NCBI GenBank assembly: GCA_002377645.1
Contig: DFQF01000003.1
Span: forward strand, 20,225 to 58,884
From: Nitrospinaceae bacterium UBA3496
GTDB taxonomy: Bacteria > UBA8248
DNA length: 38,660 nucleotides
Reading direction: 5' to 3'
Of this stretch, positions 35,573 through 38,660 are shown piece after piece. Position 1 is the stretch's first letter. Each line of letters begins with the position of its first letter. The position numbers and the translations under genes were made by a program. The notes under the pieces are model-generated. The model saw nothing but the letters and a program-made list of their open reading frames with translations, was not told the DNA's origin and did no database searches.

Positions 35573-36118
35573 ATGGCGCGAGTTCCTTATGTTGAATATG
35601 AAGAAGCGGACTCAGAAGTAAAAAAAATATACGACAAACAAAAAAAATCTCTAGGAAAAATTCTAAATACCACATTAGTTCGTGGACATTGCCCTGAACT
35701 GCTTAAAGGGATAACTGGAATGCAACAAGCTCAGGAAAAAACGAATTTTTCCCCAATTTCATTAAGACCGTTAATTACTCTTTTAGTTTCTAAGCTGAAT
35801 GGTTGTCCTCATTGAATTGATATTCATACGATGCGGGGTCTCCGAGCCGGACATGATGAGAAAAAACTTTTGAAAATTGAAAATTATGATACAGAAGATT
35901 CTTTTAGAGAAGAAGAAAGAATCGCTCTAAGATTTGCTGAATCAATGTCTAAAACTCCAGTAGAAGTAGACGAAAACCTTTTTGGCAAATTAAAGGAATT
36001 TTATTCCGATAATCAAATAGTGGAGATTGCAACTATAATTTCATTTCAAAATTTTAATGCGAAGTTTAATGCTGCTATGAAGACGGATTCCAATGAGCTT
36101 TGTTCTTTAGATATTTAA
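35573..36118 (+). CDS. CMD/AhpD-like selenoprotein with CxxU motif (Sec81)
   Basis: Two frame-matched halves meet at a TGA (35813-35815). Read through, they form a 181-residue CMD/AhpD-fold protein with C78-P-H-U81 followed four residues later by His85 (U-I-D-I-H), the full AhpD-type CxxC-xxx-H pattern with Sec in place of the second cysteine. Flanking text is RPLITLLVSKLNG before and TMRGLRAGHDEKKL after. It is a different subgroup from the 32166 protein, which has Arg at the His position. A structured segment with a GGT-starting loop follows the UGA. It is co-translated with the upstream hydrolase. Confidence 0.88.
35824..35859 (+). promoter_or_regulatory. Candidate bacterial SECIS element in the second CMD/AhpD-like gene
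   Basis: ATGCGG (35831-35836) pairs with CCG and CAT (35847-35849 and 35852-35854, with GA bulged) around a 10-nt loop beginning GGT. An outer TCAT/ATGA stem (35824-35827 with 35856-35859) extends it. The loop starts 21 nt after the UGA. The stem is less perfect than in the other two genes. Confidence 0.55.
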
Positions 36119-36178
36119 CACTCTTGGTTGTCACAAATTTTCTTTTTTTATAAGGTATTTATTAACTTCTTCATGTTA

Positions 36179-36223
36179 TGCAAATAAAACCTATGTAAAT
36201 ATTGCAAATTGAAACCTATATAA
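36179..36223 (+). repeat. Tandem direct repeat upstream of the FrdA-like gene
   Basis: Two near-copies start 24 nt apart: TGCAAATAAAACCTATGTAA (36179-36198) and a second copy at 36203-36223 with a 1-nt insertion (TGCAAAT, then TG, then AAACCTATATAA). They lie 25 nt before the ATG. Tandem copies at this position suggest an operator for a regulator, or a promoter partly inside the repeat. Confidence 0.45.
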
Positions 36224-36247
36224 CTCATAAAATCAGAAAGGCTGTTT

Positions 36248-37975
36248 ATGAATTCTTTTCCTGATATTCAACACATTGAAACAGATGTTTTGATCATAGG
36301 TGGTGGTGTCGCTGGAATGATGGCGGCAGTAGGATGTGTACGATCTGGAGTTAAACCGATTTTAATGACAAAAGCTACCTTTCCATCCGGAAGTTCTTCT
36401 ATGGCAAGAGGGGGTTATAGTGCTGCAGTTTCACGCTCGGATTCTCCAGAATTTTATTTTGAAGATGCTATAGCGGCTAGCGATGGATTGTGTAATCGAC
36501 GGTTAATGAAAATAATGAGTTCGGAGGTTATAGAGCGTACTTATGAACTTGATGAATGGGGTTTAGGTCTAGTAAAAACAGAAGATGGAAATTTTCATCA
36601 AAAGAATAGCGGTTCTCATAGAATGCCACGATTGCTTCATTGTGGAAAGTTGATGGGAAAGCCATTAATGAAAAGCCTCGCAAAAAAGCTAAAAGAATGG
36701 GAAATTGAGACTCTACAGCATGTTATTTTTGTTGATTTTATTAAAGAGAATGGGAGAGTAACAGGAGCATGGGGTTTTTATTACCGAGATGCCCGTCCAG
36801 TTGTAGTTCATGCAAAATCTACTATTTTAGCGACAGGAGGTGCACCTCAGTTGCACGAAGTGAATGATTCTCCTCCTTATGTTTCTGGAGATGGATATGC
36901 AATGGCATTAAGGGCTGGGGCAAAATTAATTGATATGGAATTTATTGATTACCAACTTTTAACTGCTGCTCCGTTGAAAATTAGGGGGTATCCTCCACAC
37001 ACTAGTGGATTTATCCATGCAGGAGCCTATTTATTAAATAAAGACAAAGAAAGATTTATGTGGAATTACGATCCTGAAAATGGTGAGCGTTCTAGTAGAG
37101 CTATGATTAATAGAGGTGTAGGTATGGAAATATATGAAGGAAGAGGCACTGAGAATTTTGGGATTTATTTAGATACAAGCCATGTTATAGACAAAGTTAA
37201 TAATGGAGCTACTTCAGATGTTATACGAGTATTTAAGAATTCAGGTGTTGATCTTTCCAAAGATCCAATGGAAGTAGCAAGTGGACCGCACACCTATTTG
37301 GGAGGTGTTCTCATAGATGAATGGGGCAGAACAAATGTTGCAGGTTTATACGCAGGAGGAGAAGCTGCGGGAGGAGTCCATGGTGCTAATAGATTAGGAG
37401 GTGCGGCTTTAGCAGATAGTTATGTGTTTGGTTTAAGGTCGGGAATAGGTGCAGCATGTGAAATTTCAGGTATAGACGCACCAGATCCAGAGAAAGGAAA
37501 CTGGAGAGAGGGTATAGAGATTATTAAAGAGAAAATTTCTAAAAATAAAGGATCTGACGATAAAGAAATCAGAAAAAAAGTGCAAACTGTAGCTGTTTCC
37601 TTAATAGGACAGATTAGACATGGAGATAAACTATTAAAGGCACTAGATGAATTAGATGATTTGCAAAAAGAAAATCAGGATTGTGTTATTAAGGGAGAAT
37701 CAGATAAGGAAAAATTTGATACTTTAAGGAGGATACAAGAAACGGATAATTTAATTGAAGTTTCAAAAATGTTGACACTAGCGGCCTTAGAAAGAAAAGA
37801 AAGTAGAGGCGGTCATTTTAGAATTGATTACCCAGAAATGGATGAAAAATGGGAATGTAGTTTAGTAGTGTCTCAAGATGAGGAAAAAATTGTTGTAGAA
37901 AGACGTGGAATTGTGCAAGAGAATGAGACTGTAATTGAGCCAGAAAATCAGCCAGGAACAGCCAGTATAGTGTAA
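36248..37975 (+). CDS. FrdA/SdhA-like FAD flavoprotein, probably soluble
   Basis: A 575-residue flavoprotein of the fumarate reductase/succinate dehydrogenase/L-aspartate oxidase superfamily. It has the dinucleotide-binding motif DVLIIGGGVAGMMAA (13-27), GSSSMARGGYSAA, ATGGAPQL, and GAYLLNKDKERFM. The position that holds the covalent-FAD His in SdhA/FrdA is Ser here, so FAD is probably non-covalent. VHGANRLGGAALADSYVFG is also present. No iron-sulfur or membrane-anchor subunit follows, so it may act alone. The AGAAAGG ribosome site precedes the ATG. Specific acceptor and substrate unknown. Confidence 0.85.
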   Translation: MNSFPDIQHIETDVLIIGGGVAGMMAAVGCVRSGVKPILMTKATFPSGSSSMARGGYSAAVSRSDSPEFYFEDAIAASDGLCNRRLMKIMSSEVIERTYELDEWGLGLVKTEDGNFHQKNSGSHRMPRLLHCGKLMGKPLMKSLAKKLKEWEIETLQHVIFVDFIKENGRVTGAWGFYYRDARPVVVHAKSTILATGGAPQLHEVNDSPPYVSGDGYAMALRAGAKLIDMEFIDYQLLTAAPLKIRGYPPHTSGFIHAGAYLLNKDKERFMWNYDPENGERSSRAMINRGVGMEIYEGRGTENFGIYLDTSHVIDKVNNGATSDVIRVFKNSGVDLSKDPMEVASGPHTYLGGVLIDEWGRTNVAGLYAGGEAAGGVHGANRLGGAALADSYVFGLRSGIGAACEISGIDAPDPEKGNWREGIEIIKEKISKNKGSDDKEIRKKVQTVAVSLIGQIRHGDKLLKALDELDDLQKENQDCVIKGESDKEKFDTLRRIQETDNLIEVSKMLTLAALERKESRGGHFRIDYPEMDEKWECSLVVSQDEEKIVVERRGIVQENETVIEPENQPGTASIV

Positions 37976-38020
37976 GTTTTGCAAATAAAATGGAGTAGTT
38001 GAAAAAAAATAAAAAACAGA

Positions 38021-38049
38021 TTGACAAAGTTTGATTTAGGAAATAATAT
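38021..38049 (+). promoter_or_regulatory. Strong sigma-70 promoter, probable rrn P1
   Basis: A perfect -35 box TTGACA (38021-38026), 17-nt spacer and -10 box TAATAT (38044-38049), with an A-rich stretch upstream that could act as an UP element. It lies about 330 nt before 16S, as expected for an rrn promoter. Confidence 0.82.
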
Positions 38050-38142
38050 CACGCCCTGTTTCGTTTTTAAAAGTAAGAATATTTTTGATTAAAAGAGTTT
38101 GATTTTTAATAGGTTTAGTTAGTTTTATCTAGCCAGAATATT

Positions 38143-38183
38143 AAAAAAAGAACCTTTTTTATTGACACAAAGGTTCTTTTTTT
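38143..38183 (+). terminator. 15-bp terminator-like hairpin
   Basis: AAAAAAAGAACCTTT (38143-38157) pairs with AAAGGTTCTTTTTTT (38169-38183) around an 11-nt loop. The T-rich right arm makes a terminator on both strands. It may end the upstream flavoprotein transcript, with the rRNA antitermination leader reading past it. Confidence 0.72.
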
Positions 38184-38189
38184 TATAGT
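38162..38189 (+). promoter_or_regulatory. Second sigma-70 promoter, probable rrn P2
   Basis: TTGACA (38162-38167) and TATAGT (38184-38189) are 16 nt apart. The -35 box lies inside the loop of the hairpin at 38143-38183 and the -10 box follows the hairpin. Confidence 0.62.
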
Positions 38190-38200
38190 CTGGTTTTTCG

Positions 38201-38224
38201 CTCTCTGATTCAGAGAGTTTTGAT
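38201..38224 (+). terminator. 7-bp hairpin with T-rich tail inside the rrn leader
   Basis: CTCTCTG (38201-38207) pairs with CAGAGAG (38211-38217) with a 3-nt loop ATT, followed by TTTTGATCTTTT. It is terminator-like but sits just after the second promoter, so it is more likely an attenuator or processing structure. Confidence 0.4.
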
Positions 38225-38345
38225 CTTTTACATACGAATAGGGTGACACACACGTAAAAAAAACGACGGATTCGAATGGGTTCAAGTTATAATTTCCCGA
38301 TTGACAAAAAGAGTGGGAAAGCTGTGAGGGAAACTGATCAGTTGT

Positions 38346-38372
38346 GTTCATAATTGAACGACTCTTTTTAAA
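38346..38372 (+). promoter_or_regulatory. boxB-like hairpin and boxA-like antitermination site
   Basis: A small hairpin GTTCA/TGAAC (38346-38350 with 38355-38359, loop TAAT) is followed by ACTCTTTTTAAA (38361-38372). This resembles the boxB-boxA order of rRNA leaders that recruit Nus factors. The match is partial. Confidence 0.35.
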
Positions 38373-38378
38373 AGATAT

Positions 38379-38660
<282 letters not shown>

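Larger units (their letters stand above)
37976..38378 (+). other. rRNA leader region without protein genes
   Basis: About 400 nt between the flavoprotein gene and 16S rRNA. It holds two sigma-70 promoter candidates, two hairpins with T-rich right flanks, a 12-bp palindrome (AACTGATCAGTT near 38332) and a boxB/boxA-like pair (listed separately). I see no supported coding sequence. Confidence 0.75.

Noticed and set aside
17593..36118. Split genes as pseudogenes or sequencing errors
   Set aside because: Three independent splits share the same pattern: no indel, the break at a conserved redox position, and a hairpin after it. Decay would not give this repeatedly.
38301..38329. A third TTGACA in the rrn leader
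   Set aside because: No acceptable -10 box lies at 15-19 nt downstream.

Overview
The window is AT-rich chromosomal DNA from a bacterium. Genes are tightly packed, many start with TTG or GTG, and purine-rich Shine-Dalgarno (SD) sequences are clear in front of most of them. It ends inside the 5' part of a 16S rRNA gene. Housekeeping genes (queG, gatA/gatB, rimO, gpmI, an HtrA protease, a diadenylate cyclase) are mixed with an unusual set of catabolic and redox genes. The gene mix and 16S start suggest an uncultured, probably aquatic, Gram-negative lineage (deltaproteobacteria-like, Nitrospinota-like or SAR324-like). I cannot place it more closely by eye.

Layout. 1-5,022: queG, a TVP38-type membrane protein, an AEC transporter, a VOC protein, a 2-hydroxyacid dehydrogenase and a small lipoprotein. 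5,031-11,336 (minus strand): a run reading htrA, diadenylate cyclase, a 35-codon membrane ORF, a methyltransferase, gatA, gatB. 11,485-13,826 (plus): two paralogous EamA transporters and a PNPOx-like flavoprotein. 13,869-16,603 (minus): rimO and a radical SAM protein. 16,754-18,489 (plus): a mycothiol-type DinB enzyme and a GrdB-like selenoprotein. 18,513-24,218 (minus): a hyuA-hyuB-SDR-DHDPS-like operon. 24,399-30,690: a Lon-like protease, a glycosyltransferase, a secreted protein, gpmI and a pentapeptide-repeat protein. 30,790-37,975: an accessory block with an aminotransferase, three CMD/AhpD-fold proteins, a creatininase, a VOC protein, an alpha/beta hydrolase and an FrdA-like flavoprotein. 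37,976-38,660: the rRNA leader and the start of 16S.

The main discovery is recoding. Three genes that look broken by an in-frame UGA (18,097; 32,409; 35,813) are best read as selenoproteins. In each case the UGA falls exactly at a redox cysteine position of the family: U-P-L-C in a GrdB/PrdB-like protein, and C-N-Y-U and C-P-H-U in two CMD/AhpD-like proteins. In each case the two halves continue in the same frame with no indel. A hairpin with G in the first or second loop position starts 17-21 nt after the UGA, which fits the bacterial SECIS pattern. UGA also ends ordinary genes here (the diadenylate cyclase gene and the 4,510 lipoprotein), so the genetic code is not reassigned. Next to one CMD selenoprotein is a same-fold paralog in which both redox positions are lost (C to D, U to S).

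Taken together, this looks like a thiol/selenol redox and small-molecule catabolism repertoire spread over about 18 kb. Functions of the individual selenoproteins are inferred from family and motif only. The Sec machinery (selA, selB, selC, selD) is not in this window.
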